Assembly (NCBI RefSeq): GCF_900070325.1
Contig: NZ_LN879430.1
Span: 608,501-672,500, forward strand
DNA: 64,000 nt
Source of the DNA: Herbinix luporum
GTDB taxonomy: Bacteria; Bacillota; Clostridia; Lachnospirales; Lachnospiraceae
Reading direction: 5' to 3'
Shown one piece after another: positions 1 through 9,276 of this stretch. The notes under the pieces were generated by a model. The model was given only the letters and a program-made list of their open reading frames with translations, ran no database searches and was not told where the DNA came from. The first letter of the stretch is position 1, and every line of letters begins with the position of its first letter. A program made the position numbers and the translations under genes.

Positions 1-837
1 CCATATTGGACAGCTCCTTGGGGAGAGGGCCGTCCCGGCTGGCATATCGAATGTTCTGTAATGAGCTGCAAATATCTCGGTGATCAAATCGACATTCATG
101 GAGGTGGGGAGGATTTAATTTTCCCTCATCATGAAAATGAAATTGCCCAAAGTGAAGCAGCTTCCGGTAAGGAATTTGCCAGGTACTGGATGCATAATGC
201 CTTTATTAATATAGATAATAAAAAAATGTCCAAATCAGAAGGTAATTTCTTTACTGTTAGGGAAATATGCAATGAATTTCCGGGACAGGTTATTAGATTT
301 TTTATGCTAAACGCTCATTATCGCAGTCCTTTAAACTTTAGTAGGGATTTAATCGAAGCGGCTAAAAACTCACTGGAAAGGATTATAACCTCAGTAGACC
401 AACTGGAACATCTTTTAAAAAGTGAAGGTCTAAGTAATGGGAAATTATCCTCTGATGAGAAGGCTGTTTTAAAAGAGGCAGATGCCCTTAAGGACAAATT
501 TGAAATGGCAATGGAGGATGATTTTAACACAGCAGATGCCATAGCGGCTATTTTTGAGCTGGTAAGGCTGGCTAATATAAATTGCAAGGGAGAAAGCAGC
601 AGGATATTTATTGAGGATATGCAAAATAGGATTGTTACTTTATGCCATATCCTAGGAATCAAGACAAAGAAGGAGGAAGAAATTCTTCCAGAAGATATTG
701 AAAGGCTTATTGAAGAAAGACAAATCGCCAGGAAAAATCGGGATTTTGCCAAAGCAGATCAGATTAGGGATGACCTATTGAAGAAAGGTATAGTACTGGA
801 GGATACCAGAGAAGGTGTAAGATGGAAGAGAAAATAA
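1..837 (+). CDS. cysS: Cysteinyl-tRNA synthetase, C-terminal part (5' truncated by window edge)
   Basis: Class Ia aminoacyl-tRNA synthetase that charges tRNA-Cys in the cytoplasm. The frame is open from base 1: the first codons read through the conserved WHIECS segment, whose Cys is a zinc ligand, so the gene begins upstream of the window and the ATG at 61 is internal. Further signature elements are GGGEDLIFPHHENE (zinc-binding His and Glu) and the KMSKS loop at about 228-242, which contacts ATP. The C-terminal helical anticodon-binding region follows, ending in the usual ARKNRDFAKADQIRD-type segment. The stop overlaps the start of mrnC by 16 bases, which suggests translational coupling. Family identity is certain; only the N-terminal half is missing. 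Confidence 0.97.
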   Translation, partial: PYWTAPWGEGRPGWHIECSVMSCKYLGDQIDIHGGGEDLIFPHHENEIAQSEAASGKEFARYWMHNAFINIDNKKMSKSEGNFFTVREICNEFPGQVIRFFMLNAHYRSPLNFSRDLIEAAKNSLERIITSVDQLEHLLKSEGLSNGKLSSDEKAVLKEADALKDKFEMAMEDDFNTADAIAAIFELVRLANINCKGESSRIFIEDMQNRIVTLCHILGIKTKKEEEILPEDIERLIEERQIARKNRDFAKADQIRDDLLKKGIVLEDTREGVRWKRK

Positions 838-1271
838 ATTTATCTGATTATATCAGAAGGACTTTTAACCTGCCGGATACGGATATTAAATCCTATTCAG
901 GCTTAACACTGGCCTATATAGGGGATGCCATCTATGATTTAATCGTGCGGACCTATATAGTAGAACAAGGTAATGCCCCTGTTAATAAGCTTCATAAGAA
1001 GGTTGTCAAACTGGTACAAGCCTCCACCCAGGCAAAGCTTTTTCATCAAATTGAGGATAGGCTGACTGTAAAGGAGCAGGCTGTTTATAAAAGAGGAAGG
1101 AATGCCAAGTCTTTTACTTCCGCAAAAAATGCTGATATTGTAGAATATCGAACTGCTACCGGACTTGAGGCATTAATAGGCTATCTTTACCTTTCCGGCC
1201 AAACCGATCGTATGTTAGAACTTCTTAGTCCGATTTTATCAGGGCATGAGGATATTGATAAAAGACCGTAA
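822..1271 (+). CDS. mrnC: Mini-ribonuclease III
   Basis: RNase III catalytic-domain protein without a double-stranded RNA-binding domain. In Bacillus MrnC matures 23S rRNA precursor ends. The 149-residue length fits the family (about 130-145). The conserved first RNase III helix reads LAYIGDAIYDLIVR, and the second acidic cluster is GLEALIGYLY, supplying the metal-binding Asp and Glu. The start overlaps the cysS stop by 16 bases, and cysS-mrnC adjacency is the standard Firmicutes order. An intrinsic terminator follows directly. Function is inferred from the family. Confidence 0.95.
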   Translation: MEEKINLSDYIRRTFNLPDTDIKSYSGLTLAYIGDAIYDLIVRTYIVEQGNAPVNKLHKKVVKLVQASTQAKLFHQIEDRLTVKEQAVYKRGRNAKSFTSAKNADIVEYRTATGLEALIGYLYLSGQTDRMLELLSPILSGHEDIDKRP

Positions 1272-1274
1272 TAT

Positions 1275-1316
1275 AATGGCTTAGAGCCATATCTTAATGG
1301 TTTTGCCATTTTTTTG
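1275..1316 (+). terminator. Intrinsic terminator of cysS-mrnC
   Basis: AATGG at 1296-1300 pairs with CCATT at 1306-1310 and runs into a T-tract (1309-1315). A preceding small hairpin, ATGGCT/AGCCAT at 1276-1290, can pair alternatively with the same 3' arm. Confidence 0.7.
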
Positions 1317-1390
1317 CCTTATAATATTACTAGAATATGCCCAGGATGTGAAACGCTGGCAATATAGACTTATTTTAGTAAGGAGGAAGA

Positions 1391-4300
1391 ATGGCTAAGA
1401 GAAAAACAGGATTCCATATTATAAGGATTATTACAACAATTATTTCTTTAAGTGTATTTATAGGATTTGCTAGTAATCAACTTGGCAGTGTAAGTGCTAG
1501 TAAAAATGAAAAAGACACAGTTGATATTAGAATTATCGGAACCACAGACTTACATGGACAGCTTAACAGTTTTGATTACGAACAAGGTGTGGATTATAAT
1601 AACGGTGGTCTAGCCAGAGTATTTGATCTGATTAAAAAGACCAAAGCAGAGCTTCCAGAGGAAAATGTTGTTACCTTGGATGCCGGAGATGTATTATATG
1701 ACTATACCACAGAGTATATTTTTTCTACCAATCAGGAAGCAATTCAACCTATCTATAAGGCAATGAAACTTATAGGCTATGATGCAATTACTTTAGGTAA
1801 TCATGAGTTTGACTATGGCTATGATTATATTCTGCGTCAATTGGACGGATCTGGCCTTCGTGATATTACGGTAGTATCAAATGTAACTGATGCAAGAACC
1901 GGGGAGCATCCTTTCATTGAGAATATGCTGATTACCCGTAAAGTTAAAACCAAGTCAGGCAAAGAGGTTGAAGTTAAAATTGGAATTACAGGTCAGGCTA
2001 TTCCCCATTTTACCGGTAAAACCCATAGCTATGCCGGTATATTAATAGGGGAAGATATGGTGGAAAACGCTAAGAAGCAGGCAGCTAAGTTAAAGGAAAT
2101 GGGGGCTGATATAATTATAGCCCTGGCCCATACAGGAATCGGACCCCAAAATCCCGAACCTAAATTTAAAAATGTAGCCTACGCTTTAACTAAAATACCT
2201 GAAATAGATGTTGTTGTATGTGGACACGAACATAATCTATTCCCTACTAAGGATATGACCTCTCCTTACTATAAGCTTCCCAATGTTGATAGAAACACCT
2301 ATCTTATGAACGGCAAAAATGTAATAATGGCCGGTGACCGGGGTAAAGCCATTGGCGTTGTTGATTTGGTATTGGAGGTAAAAGGGGATAATATAAATAT
2401 TATCGACCGAAAGTCAGAACTTAGGATGGTAACCGCTAACAATACCGATGAAGATAAGAAGATTGCGGCTATGTTTGGGGAGTGGGAAGATTTACTAAAG
2501 GAATATTCCTCAGACATACTGGGTGAATTAGAAGAAGGTACTCTAATTCAGAATTATTTTGGTTTATTAGCTGATAGTGCAGCAATTCAATTATTAAATG
2601 ATTCTAAGATTCATTATGCCTTAAGTAAAATTAAAGCTAATGAAAAGAAATATATTGATTATCCCATTATTGCTGCTTCTACCTACGAAAGTTTTGGAGT
2701 TAAAGCTATTGAAGATTTTGTCAATATATCTGATAAGATTACAGAGTCAGATTTAGCTGCCTTGCAAAACTACAATAGTTACCTTTATGTATATACCATA
2801 ACCGGTGCCCAATTAAAAGAATGGTTAGAATGGTCTGCCAGTGCTTATGAAACCATAAACCTTGATACAAAATGGAAAGACAGTACCATGTCCTCATTAA
2901 TGAAAGAAACAGGTTTAAAATCTTTAATTCGTGAGGAATGGTTGGATGATTGGAGTAACTTCTATATATTTGATGGTATCAGTTATGAAATTGACCCATC
3001 AAAAAAGCCCAGATATGATTTTTCAGGAAATTTAGTCAGCAGTAGTAGAAGAGTTTCCAAGGTTTATTATCAAGGAAAAGAAGTTACTGATGATATGGAG
3101 CTGTTAATTGCCACCAATAAGATTACTAAGCCTACCCAAGCCAATAAAGGAGTAGAAGAACAGGTGGTACTTAAGGGCTTTGTAAGGAGCCAGTCAGTTC
3201 TAAGTAAATATATTAAGCAGCTGGTGGTAAGTGGAAGTATTATGCCCCAGGTAGATTATAACTGGAAACTAAAGTTACCCAAGAATTACAAATTTATTAT
3301 AAAGGTCCCTTACTATGCCGATACTTTATTTGAAGAAACTCCATGGTATGAGGAGTATTTGCTTCAGGAAAATAAGTATAAATATTATACAGCTTCCTAT
3401 CCTGCAGAAGAAGAGGATGTGACTCCACCCCATTTGGTAGTGGCACCACTTATTACAAATCCTACTGCCAGTCCTTTTGAGATAGCTGTTCAGGCAGTGG
3501 ATGATGCCGAGATTAAGTATCTTAGATTTACAAACGGTGAAATTGCTGCAGATAGTAATATATGGGTAGTTGCCAAGGATATACCCAGTAAAGGATTTAC
3601 TGTATGGAAGAATGGTGTATATTCAATATGTGCTGAGGATATCCATGGAAATAAACAGGTTAAACATATAGTTATTGATAATTTTAATGATAAGCTTTTA
3701 CCAAGACCTACTGTAAATAATTATACTAACAGAAAATCTAAAATCAGCGGAAAAGCTGAACCAAATACAACCCTGGTAATTGAAACTCCTAATAAAGTTT
3801 ATGAGGAAAAGATAGGCCGTAGCGGTAATTTCTCAGTTCCTCTTCCGGGACAACTGGCAGAAACATATATTACCCTATATGTTAAAGATGAGGAAAGAGA
3901 ATTAGAAAGTGAGCGGGTAGAGGTAAGGATTAACCGTACCGGTCCTAATCAGCCTCTGGTAAGTCCCATATATAATAATATGAATTATATTACCGGAGAT
4001 GCCAGAGATGATATAACTTCTGTAGTAGTTATTGTTGACGATATTGCTTACGTTTCTAATAAAGGGGGCAAGGAGTTATTTGAAGCCAATACAGAAATAT
4101 ATAATTCCTCCCTGGATATTGTAGAAACCTTGGTAGATATATCCCCTGACGGTCAATTTTTCATAATGCTGCCACCCCAAAAGGCAGGACAAACCATAAA
4201 GGTTTATGCCATAGACCACATATCAAGAAACAGTAGGGTAACTACTACTACCGTAATTGAAGCCGGTCCCAATGCACCGGTGGCTTATGAGGTAAGTAAT

Positions 4301-5416
4301 ATTGAAAGAACAATTTCCGGATATGTTCCTTCCTCAAAAAATCAGATTTATAATATTGAGTTAAACTTAGGGGATAAGGTATATAAAACCAAGACAGATA
4401 AAAAAGGTAACTTTACATTTACTTTTAATGATCAGCTATATGCAGGTCAGTCCCTAGTCCTTGTAGCAACTGATGAAAAGAACGGTAAGGAAAGACAAAG
4501 TATTCCTGTAGAAATTAAAGTAAAAGATATTGAATCCTATGTAAGGCCAAATTCAACAAATCTGATTATTAACCGCATAACAGACAAATCCCATGTAATT
4601 TCCGGATATTATTATGCCGGTGGAAGTGTATATGTGGCCATTACTGAAGGTAAAGGTAAGAACTTTAAAAATAGTATATATAGTGTTCCTACCGATTATA
4701 ACAGTGAATTTATGATGGAGCTTGATGAAAAACTAGAGGTGGGAACCAAGGTATATGCCATGGTAAGATTTGTTGACGGAAAGATTCTTCAAGCCCAGTC
4801 ATTTACAGTAGTGGCAGGAAGGCCAGATACACCCAGCCTACTTAATCAAATAACTAATACAGATAAAGTAGTTAAAGTAGTGGCTGCCAAGGATTGCAAG
4901 ATAACCCTTACAATAGGTAAGAAAACATATACTACCAAAAAATATCAGTATGATAAAGCTACAGATCAATACATTTATACCTTAAAAACAGACAGAGATT
5001 TATCCGGTACTAAAGTAACCGTAACCGCTTCTAATGAATCAGGGACCAGTGACCCCTTAGTTTCAAAGCTTGTAAAGGTTGCACCGGATTCACCTAAAGT
5101 CAATCCAATTTTGGCAGGTGATAAAGTAATTACCGGAACCATTGAGCTTCTAGATTATGTAGACCCTCAAAAAGACAACTCAAAAAAGGAGGAGAAACTT
5201 CCTAAAGAATTTAAGAATGCTCCTTCTAAGGTTGCAAAAACCCAAACAAGGGTATATGCCCAAATAGGGAAAAAAACATATGAGGGAACCATCGACAATA
5301 AGGGTAAGTTTGTAATCGAAATTCCAAAGCAGAAGAAAGGTACTGCCATTAAAATTTGGGGTACTAATAAGGCCGGAAGAGGTCCCTTAGTTAAGGTGCT
5401 TGTAACTAAGAAATAA
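1391..5416 (+). CDS. Secreted 5'-nucleotidase / metallophosphoesterase with C-terminal Ig-like repeats
   Basis: Exported 1341-residue protein with an N-terminal hydrophobic signal segment (residues 11-28, after basic MAKRK). Residues 45-330 form a calcineurin-like metallophosphatase domain of the UshA/YfkN type: TTDLHG (51-56), DAGD (97-100), GNHEFD (136-141), AHTG (246-249) and GHEH (278-281) are the dimetal ligands. A 5'-nucleotidase C-terminal domain follows to about 640. From about 685 to the end there is a series of bacterial Ig-like beta-sandwich repeats, each with a recurring G-x-(F/V)-x-(F/V) strand after a TK.D.KG-like turn. There is no LPXTG or SLH anchor. A strong AAGGAGG precedes the ATG. 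It probably salvages phosphate and nucleosides from extracellular nucleotides, which fits the deo/cdd genes nearby; substrate is not proven. Confidence 0.88.
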   Translation: MAKRKTGFHIIRIITTIISLSVFIGFASNQLGSVSASKNEKDTVDIRIIGTTDLHGQLNSFDYEQGVDYNNGGLARVFDLIKKTKAELPEENVVTLDAGDVLYDYTTEYIFSTNQEAIQPIYKAMKLIGYDAITLGNHEFDYGYDYILRQLDGSGLRDITVVSNVTDARTGEHPFIENMLITRKVKTKSGKEVEVKIGITGQAIPHFTGKTHSYAGILIGEDMVENAKKQAAKLKEMGADIIIALAHTGIGPQNPEPKFKNVAYALTKIPEIDVVVCGHEHNLFPTKDMTSPYYKLPNVDRNTYLMNGKNVIMAGDRGKAIGVVDLVLEVKGDNINIIDRKSELRMVTANNTDEDKKIAAMFGEWEDLLKEYSSDILGELEEGTLIQNYFGLLADSAAIQLLNDSKIHYALSKIKANEKKYIDYPIIAASTYESFGVKAIEDFVNISDKITESDLAALQNYNSYLYVYTITGAQLKEWLEWSASAYETINLDTKWKDSTMSSLMKETGLKSLIREEWLDDWSNFYIFDGISYEIDPSKKPRYDFSGNLVSSSRRVSKVYYQGKEVTDDMELLIATNKITKPTQANKGVEEQVVLKGFVRSQSVLSKYIKQLVVSGSIMPQVDYNWKLKLPKNYKFIIKVPYYADTLFEETPWYEEYLLQENKYKYYTASYPAEEEDVTPPHLVVAPLITNPTASPFEIAVQAVDDAEIKYLRFTNGEIAADSNIWVVAKDIPSKGFTVWKNGVYSICAEDIHGNKQVKHIVIDNFNDKLLPRPTVNNYTNRKSKISGKAEPNTTLVIETPNKVYEEKIGRSGNFSVPLPGQLAETYITLYVKDEERELESERVEVRINRTGPNQPLVSPIYNNMNYITGDARDDITSVVVIVDDIAYVSNKGGKELFEANTEIYNSSLDIVETLVDISPDGQFFIMLPPQKAGQTIKVYAIDHISRNSRVTTTTVIEAGPNAPVAYEVSNIERTISGYVPSSKNQIYNIELNLGDKVYKTKTDKKGNFTFTFNDQLYAGQSLVLVATDEKNGKERQSIPVEIKVKDIESYVRPNSTNLIINRITDKSHVISGYYYAGGSVYVAITEGKGKNFKNSIYSVPTDYNSEFMMELDEKLEVGTKVYAMVRFVDGKILQAQSFTVVAGRPDTPSLLNQITNTDKVVKVVAAKDCKITLTIGKKTYTTKKYQYDKATDQYIYTLKTDRDLSGTKVTVTASNESGTSDPLVSKLVKVAPDSPKVNPILAGDKVITGTIELLDYVDPQKDNSKKEEKLPKEFKNAPSKVAKTQTRVYAQIGKKTYEGTIDNKGKFVIEIPKQKKGTAIKIWGTNKAGRGPLVKVLVTKK

Positions 5417-5431
5417 AAGTATTAAATATTT

Positions 5432-5480
5432 GGGAGTGTATAGTTTCTAAATTTGCCAGAAACTATATGCTCCTTTTCTT
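5432..5480 (+). terminator. Intrinsic terminator after the 5'-nucleotidase gene
   Basis: A long hairpin: GGAG..TATAGTTTCT (5433-5447) pairs with AGAAACTATA..CTCC (5458-5472), followed by TTTTCTT. Confidence 0.8.
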
Positions 5481-5494
5481 ATAAGCTATATTCT

Positions 5495-5523
5495 TTGCTA
5501 TTTTTCATGGCCTATTATATAAT
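5495..5523 (+). promoter_or_regulatory. Sigma-A-type promoter for the Nudix gene
   Basis: TTGCTA (5495-5500) and TATAAT (5518-5523) are separated by 17 bases, 51 bases upstream of the Nudix start codon and just after the preceding terminator. Confidence 0.55.
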
Positions 5524-5574
5524 AGAAGAGGGAAAAGAACACAAATTTTCATATAGATTTACCAGGAGGGTGCC

Positions 5575-6081
5575 ATGGAACAGTGGGATATATACGATAA
5601 ATGCTTTGTGAAGACAGGAAGAACACATGAACGGGGAAAAACCTTGGAGGAAGGAGATTACCATCTTGTAGTCCATATATATCCTATTAACAGCAAAGGT
5701 CAAATCCTTATACAAAAAAGGACCGATACTGTTAGTTGGAAACCTGGATTTTGGGCTGCAACCGGAGGCTCTGCAATTTCTGGGGATGATGCTTGGACTA
5801 CCTGTCAAAAGGAATTATGGGAGGAGTTAGGTATAAAGGCTACTAGGGAAAATTCCAGCCTTGTTATGATGTATCGGAGGCATAACAGCTTCTGTGCCGT
5901 TTGGCTGGTAAAGACGGATGTTAGTATAGAGGAACTTAAATTACAACCTGAAGAGGTGGCTGAGGCAAAATGGGTAACCCGTACAGAGATTAAAGAGATG
6001 GCAAAAGAGGGTATATGGGTTGACTATTTTTATTTGGATTTTATGTTTCATTTAATTGAAGAAGATCTTGGAACCATGTAA
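5575..6081 (+). CDS. Nudix hydrolase domain protein with a substituted Nudix box
   Basis: 168-residue cytosolic protein of the Nudix fold (Idi/YfcD-like, which hydrolyses or rearranges nucleoside diphosphate-linked or isoprenoid diphosphates). The Nudix box spans residues 65-87. Gly65, Glu80, Glu83, Glu84 and Gly86 are present, but the first Glu is Asp71 and the usual Arg is Lys79. The metal-binding Glu pair is intact, so activity is plausible. It is preceded by AGGAGG and its own promoter, with no obvious operon partner. The substrate cannot be read from the sequence. Confidence 0.88.
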   Translation: MEQWDIYDKCFVKTGRTHERGKTLEEGDYHLVVHIYPINSKGQILIQKRTDTVSWKPGFWAATGGSAISGDDAWTTCQKELWEELGIKATRENSSLVMMYRRHNSFCAVWLVKTDVSIEELKLQPEEVAEAKWVTRTEIKEMAKEGIWVDYFYLDFMFHLIEEDLGTM

Positions 6082-6156
6082 AATTTCCCCTCGTCCAATA
6101 GCTAGTAACAAGTTTTTAAGATTTCTATGACTATATGTCTAGAAAGGGGAGGGAAG

Positions 6157-7161
6157 ATGAGAAAATTTAAAATAGTATCCATATTTACTATGGTAGTCCT
6201 TATGGTATTTGTAAATACTGCTTGTGCCAGTAAGGGTGTAAAAAACGATATGGCAAAATCCTCATATGATGCAATACAGTATGAAAATGGCTATGAGGGC
6301 GCAACAGAGGTAAGAGACGAGGCCAAGACTGAAGAGGCTTCTGATAATGGACTAATCAGTACCTCAGGCCTAATAGGAAATACTGAGAACTTGTCTATGG
6401 ATAAGATTATTACTACGGTAGATTTAGAAGTTGAGACCGAAGATTTTGATAATCTGATTAGCACTATAAAGGATGAGATTATAAGATTAGGAGGCTATGA
6501 TGAAAAAACCGAAATCAGTGGCAGAAGATACTACAGTCGCTCGTCTTCTAGGTACGGTTATATCGTAGCCAGGATTCCAAAGGAGAGATTAAAGGAATTT
6601 GTATCAGCTGTTAAAGAGAATGGAAATGTATATAATGAGACCTCATCCTCAGAAAATGTTACCTTACAATATGTAGATACAGAAAGCCGTAAGAAATCTT
6701 TGGAGATAGAGCAGGAAAGACTTTTTGGTTTGTTGGAAAAAACTGAAACTTTAGAAGATATAGTATCTTTAGAAAGCCGCTTAAGTTCTATTCGCCATGA
6801 ACTTCAGATGTTAGAAACCGAACTTCGTACCATTGATAACAAGGTGGATTATAGTACGGTAACGATACATATAAGCGAGGTAGAGCGATTAACACCAACC
6901 ACAGAGGAAAAAGAAACAGTTTTTACAAGAATTAAAGTTGGATTTAGTGATACTATATACGATATCAGTGAAGGTTTAAAGGATTTTATCGTTTGGTTTG
7001 TTGTTAATTTACCTTATCTTATCATATGGGCCCTTATAATAGCATTGGGAGTAGTCGTATCAAGGAAATTTTATAAAAAAATTAAAGGTAAGAAAATCTC
7101 TGCCAAGCTCCCTACGGAGCAAGCCGGAGTAAAAATAAATAAGGAAGAATCCGATAAATAG
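6157..7161 (+). CDS. DUF4349 domain lipoprotein with C-terminal membrane anchor
   Basis: 334 residues. An upstream in-frame ATG exists at 6127, but GGGGAGGG lies 5 bases before the ATG at 6157, and this start puts the signal peptide at the N-terminus. The lipobox VNTAC gives lipidated Cys23. Residues 75-255 match DUF4349: a beta strand segment TTVDLEVETEDF, a Ser/Tyr-rich segment, and a long coiled-coil with LESRLSSIRHELQMLETE. A transmembrane helix (about 282-306) and a Lys-rich tail follow. DUF4349 proteins are envelope proteins of unknown function in many Firmicutes. No operon partner is evident. Confidence 0.85.
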   Translation: MRKFKIVSIFTMVVLMVFVNTACASKGVKNDMAKSSYDAIQYENGYEGATEVRDEAKTEEASDNGLISTSGLIGNTENLSMDKIITTVDLEVETEDFDNLISTIKDEIIRLGGYDEKTEISGRRYYSRSSSRYGYIVARIPKERLKEFVSAVKENGNVYNETSSSENVTLQYVDTESRKKSLEIEQERLFGLLEKTETLEDIVSLESRLSSIRHELQMLETELRTIDNKVDYSTVTIHISEVERLTPTTEEKETVFTRIKVGFSDTIYDISEGLKDFIVWFVVNLPYLIIWALIIALGVVVSRKFYKKIKGKKISAKLPTEQAGVKINKEESDK

Positions 7162-7228
7162 ATTAATGGATAAAATCTTATAATAATTTGTAGTGCTCTG
7201 GCAATAAAAAAGAATAGATATAGTCGAT

Positions 7229-7316
7229 TCTCCTCAACTAAAAAAGCTGGAAAAACATGGAAATTACTGCTAGTATATTAAGTAGTAATGTTAAAACAGT
7301 TTATCAGTTGAGGAGA
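7229..7316 (+). promoter_or_regulatory. Nested inverted repeat that encloses a ribosome-binding site
   Basis: An 11-base perfect inverted repeat, TCTCCTCAACT (7229-7239) and AGTTGAGGAGA (7306-7316), brackets a second 9-pair hairpin, ATTACTGCT (7263-7271) with AGTAGTAAT (7281-7289). The 3' arm contains the GAGGAG Shine-Dalgarno of the next gene and is followed by six Ts, so the stem could sequester the ribosome site or act as a terminator-like element. Confidence 0.6.
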
Positions 7317-7323
7317 TTTTTTA

Positions 7324-7674
7324 ATGGGACAAGTTATAATGACTTATATGTTAATTTTCTTTATTACAATGAATACCCCTCTTTCACCTATGGAAGCACT
7401 GGATCTTGTTAAGGAAAAATACGCTTGCAATTTTATAAAATCCAGCATAGAGGATAATCTTACGGATTATTACTATAAGCTGGATTTTGGTGATTACTAT
7501 TTAGTTTATGAAGATAGGGATAAAATAAGCGGTTCTTATCTAATTCATCTTTATGAATTTGTTTTAGATGATATAGATACAGGCCTTGGTCATACTGTAA
7601 CATATGGCTGGTATTGGGTAAATCCCTATACAGGAGCCATAGAGGTATATAATGATGGGTTAGAGGGAAATTAA
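7324..7674 (+). CDS. Small secreted or membrane-anchored protein of unknown function
   Basis: 116 residues. The N-terminus (residues 3-18) is a short hydrophobic export segment. The remainder is acidic and rich in Tyr, Trp and Asp, with LYEFVLDDIDTG and WYWVNPYTGAIEVY. That last strand resembles the end of PepSY-like modules, in which a V-x-P-x-T-G-x-(I/V) turn is common, but this is only a resemblance. GAGGAG lies 8 bases upstream, inside an inverted repeat. The gene is convergent with, and overlaps by 15 bases, the MATE exporter gene. I do not recognise a named family. Confidence 0.65.
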   Translation: MGQVIMTYMLIFFITMNTPLSPMEALDLVKEKYACNFIKSSIEDNLTDYYYKLDFGDYYLVYEDRDKISGSYLIHLYEFVLDDIDTGLGHTVTYGWYWVNPYTGAIEVYNDGLEGN

Positions 7675-9054
7675 TGACCACTTACCGCTAGAGAACCGTC
7701 TAAAGTTCATAAGCAATCTAAATGCTTGATCAAGTCCTAGGGCAATCCAAGCACCATGTAATCCTAATCCTAAAGGATAGCAAAGAAGCCATGTAAGAAA
7801 AGGCCGTATTAAAGCGATACTGATAAAGGCTGTTACAGCAATAAAATTAGTATCCCCGGCACCCCTTAAGCAGCCTGACATAACCACCTGTGAGGTCTGG
7901 GCATGGGTACTTAAGGCAGCCAGAATCATAATACTTGAGCCAAGTAGGATTACAGAAGGATCATCACTAAACAAGGAAACCAAAAAACTTCTTCCAAATA
8001 TAAATATAAAAAATATAACACTGGATATCATAAAGGCCAGCCTTTGACCGGTTTTACCATATATAATGGATAAATCCGGTCTTTTTGCACCTAAGTTTTG
8101 GCCTACTAAGGCTGAGGCGGCAATTGACAAGCCGTCACCAAAGGCAAAGGAAAGAGAAAGAATATTCATGCAAATTAAATGAGTTGCATATTCTGTGGTA
8201 CCTAGCCTTGCAATAATTGCAGCATAGGCAAGAAAACCTATTCTCATAAATACCTGCTCGATAAAGGCACTGGAAGCTACTTTAATTATAGGATTATAAA
8301 CAGTTTTTTTTAAGGACCAAGTTGATTTAAAGTGAAAACTTAAATAGTTATTCTTTTTAAATAGTGTACATATTGAGATAATAAAGGCAGCACAAGCTCC
8401 CATAGCCGTTGCTATAGCTGCCCCTGCCACTTCTAGCCTTGGAAATATGCCGATTCCGTTGATTAGAAGATAGTTAAATATAATATTAACTATATTACTG
8501 ATAATATTGGTCCACATAGAAATTTTGGTTTTTCCACATCCCCTTTGGGCAGCGTTTATAGTTAGGTTAAGGGATTGAAAAGGAATACTAAACATAAGAA
8601 TTCTAAAATATATTATAGCATCACCTATATATGTATCTTCAGCTCCGGCAATGGTTAGTATTGGTTTTGCAAAAAAATAGCCAACCATAGCCATTAGCAG
8701 AGAAATCATCGTAGACAAGATAATGCCGGCTCTTAAAGTATTATTGGCACCTTTTTGGTCATTTTGACCCTTTCTTCTTGCAGTAACTGCTGTAATCCCT
8801 ACATTTAGGGAAAGAATCATAGCCAGCAGTAAAAATCTTGGTTGGTTTGTAACACCTACTGCTGTAATTGCATTGTTCCCCAAAGTGCCTACCATCATGG
8901 TATCAACAGAACTTACCAGTCCTACAAGGAGGGATTCTAAGGCTGAAGGCCAGGCCATTTTAAGAAAATTTTTATACACTGATTTAGTAGGTGGTAAGTC
9001 ACCCTGTATTTGTTTGGGTAATATCATTCCCCTTACGGTTAAAAATTTAAGCAA
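7660..9054 (-). CDS. MATE family multidrug/Na+ efflux transporter
   Basis: 464-residue polytopic membrane protein with the two-fold MATE repeat (about 12 hydrophobic helices). Typical elements are ALESLLVGLVSSVDTMMVG near residue 40 and LVGQNLGAKRPDLS near residue 315, the second-half counterpart. MATE proteins export cationic drugs or metabolites by sodium or proton antiport. The chosen start is TTG at 9054, with GGAG 10 bases upstream. The alternative ATG nine codons in has AGGGG only one base away, which is too close. It is transcribed against the preceding gene with a 15-base tail overlap. The substrate is unknown. Confidence 0.9.
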   Translation of the reverse strand: MLKFLTVRGMILPKQIQGDLPPTKSVYKNFLKMAWPSALESLLVGLVSSVDTMMVGTLGNNAITAVGVTNQPRFLLLAMILSLNVGITAVTARRKGQNDQKGANNTLRAGIILSTMISLLMAMVGYFFAKPILTIAGAEDTYIGDAIIYFRILMFSIPFQSLNLTINAAQRGCGKTKISMWTNIISNIVNIIFNYLLINGIGIFPRLEVAGAAIATAMGACAAFIISICTLFKKNNYLSFHFKSTWSLKKTVYNPIIKVASSAFIEQVFMRIGFLAYAAIIARLGTTEYATHLICMNILSLSFAFGDGLSIAASALVGQNLGAKRPDLSIIYGKTGQRLAFMISSVIFFIFIFGRSFLVSLFSDDPSVILLGSSIMILAALSTHAQTSQVVMSGCLRGAGDTNFIAVTAFISIALIRPFLTWLLCYPLGLGLHGAWIALGLDQAFRLLMNFRRFSSGKWSLISL

Positions 9055-9098
9055 TATAATTCATCTCCAATTCCAATGCTGCAATTATTTCTGCGAAT

Positions 9099-9126
9099 TT
9101 TGTAAGTAGAAATCTAACATTGTCAA
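9099..9126 (-). promoter_or_regulatory. Possible promoter for the MATE gene
   Basis: Read on the minus strand: TTGACA (9126-9121), 16 bases, TACAAA (9104-9099), about 45 bases before the TTG start. Confidence 0.4.
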
Positions 9127-9276
9127 TTATAACACTTATTAAATTGTAATCCAATGTATAAAGTAAGTAGTTAATTGCCTTTTTTAATGATAAATGATAA
9201 AATGTTTTATAAATAATGGTAGTACAATTTTTATAAAAATATTTAATTGTTAAAAAATAATTTAAGGAGTGAGCTT

